NCBI RefSeq assembly: GCF_000411975.1 | Contig: NZ_ASXG01000161.1 | Span: 1-50,198, forward strand | Source: Amycolatopsis orientalis DSM 43388 | GTDB lineage: Bacteria; Actinomycetota; Actinomycetes; Mycobacteriales; Pseudonocardiaceae | Direction of reading: 5' to 3' | Length of the DNA stretch: 50,198 nucleotides | Shown: positions 50,168-50,198 of the stretch, piece by piece | Numbering within the stretch: position 1 is the stretch's first letter | Layout of the letters: the number at the start of each line of letters is the position of its first letter | Notes under the pieces: generated by a model | Told to the model about the DNA's origin: nothing | What the model saw: only the letters and a program-made list of their open reading frames with translations | Database searches by the model: none | Translations under genes and position numbers: made by a program

Positions 50168-50198
50168 GCCCGGCTCCGGGAACGGCCCGGAGCCGGGC
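50168..50198. terminator. Hairpin at the right edge, upstream of the isochorismatase-fold gene
   Basis: A perfect 13-bp stem (50168-50180 with 50186-50198) encloses loop AACGG. It ends exactly at the window edge and may be longer. It is either the terminator of the next gene to the right or a leader hairpin of the leftward operon. Confidence 0.6.

Noticed and set aside
1..50198. tRNA, rRNA, riboswitch, IS element or replication origin
   Set aside because: Reading both strands by eye I found no cloverleaf-like gene, transposase, conserved aptamer core or origin repeats. A covariance-model search could still reveal small RNAs.

Overview
The window is high-GC DNA (about 70%) with actinobacterial features: GTG and TTG starts, tight ATGA/GTGA overlaps, some apparently leaderless genes, snapalysin- and streptogrisin-type secreted proteases, and a 2-methylisoborneol (2-MIB) operon. 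A Pseudonocardiaceae genus such as Amycolatopsis is my best guess, by gestalt rather than by any computed match. I see no rRNA, tRNA, CRISPR array, IS element or transposase.

Left part (1-13.4 kb): a heterodimeric ABC exporter preceded by a repeat array that copies its own gene start; a ketopantoate-reductase-like gene behind a promoter with two palindromic operators; a 113-bp minisatellite; a LigA-type DNA ligase; small regulators (HxlR, TetR, an IclR remnant); a frameshifted SDR gene; and a TetR-controlled aldo/keto reductase plus SMR exporter pair.

Middle (13.4-33.2 kb): the 2-MIB operon, made of GPP C-methyltransferase, 2-MIB synthase and two paralogous encapsulin shell proteins, each with a cyclic-nucleotide-binding-like insert. 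This predicts a two-component nanocompartment for terpene synthesis. Three secreted proteases follow, then an MFS exporter, a second minisatellite, an ArsR-type regulator, a transmembrane Ser/Thr kinase, a decarboxylase-type amidohydrolase with a divergent LysR regulator, a phosphotransferase, a GABA-type permease with a long low-complexity N-terminus, and a secreted VanX-like dipeptidase.

Right part (33.2-50.1 kb): a dense catabolic island that I cannot match to a named pathway. It has two degenerate metallo-beta-lactamase proteins, an XRE-cupin regulator, an arylmalonate-decarboxylase-like enzyme, two PuuE-like hydrolases, two cyclic-amidohydrolase proteins, an AtzG/AtzE-like amidase pair, acetamidase/formamidase, an isochorismatase-fold amidohydrolase, an aldolase-fold protein without its usual histidine, a branched-chain-type aminotransferase, a cupin, and a four-gene Opp/Dpp-type ABC importer without a binding protein. 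Gene content suggests import and stepwise hydrolysis of a cyclic ureide, imide or related amide, with transamination and C-C cleavage of the carbon skeleton. The substrate is unknown. The leftward operon is translationally coupled throughout and may begin beyond the right edge of the window.
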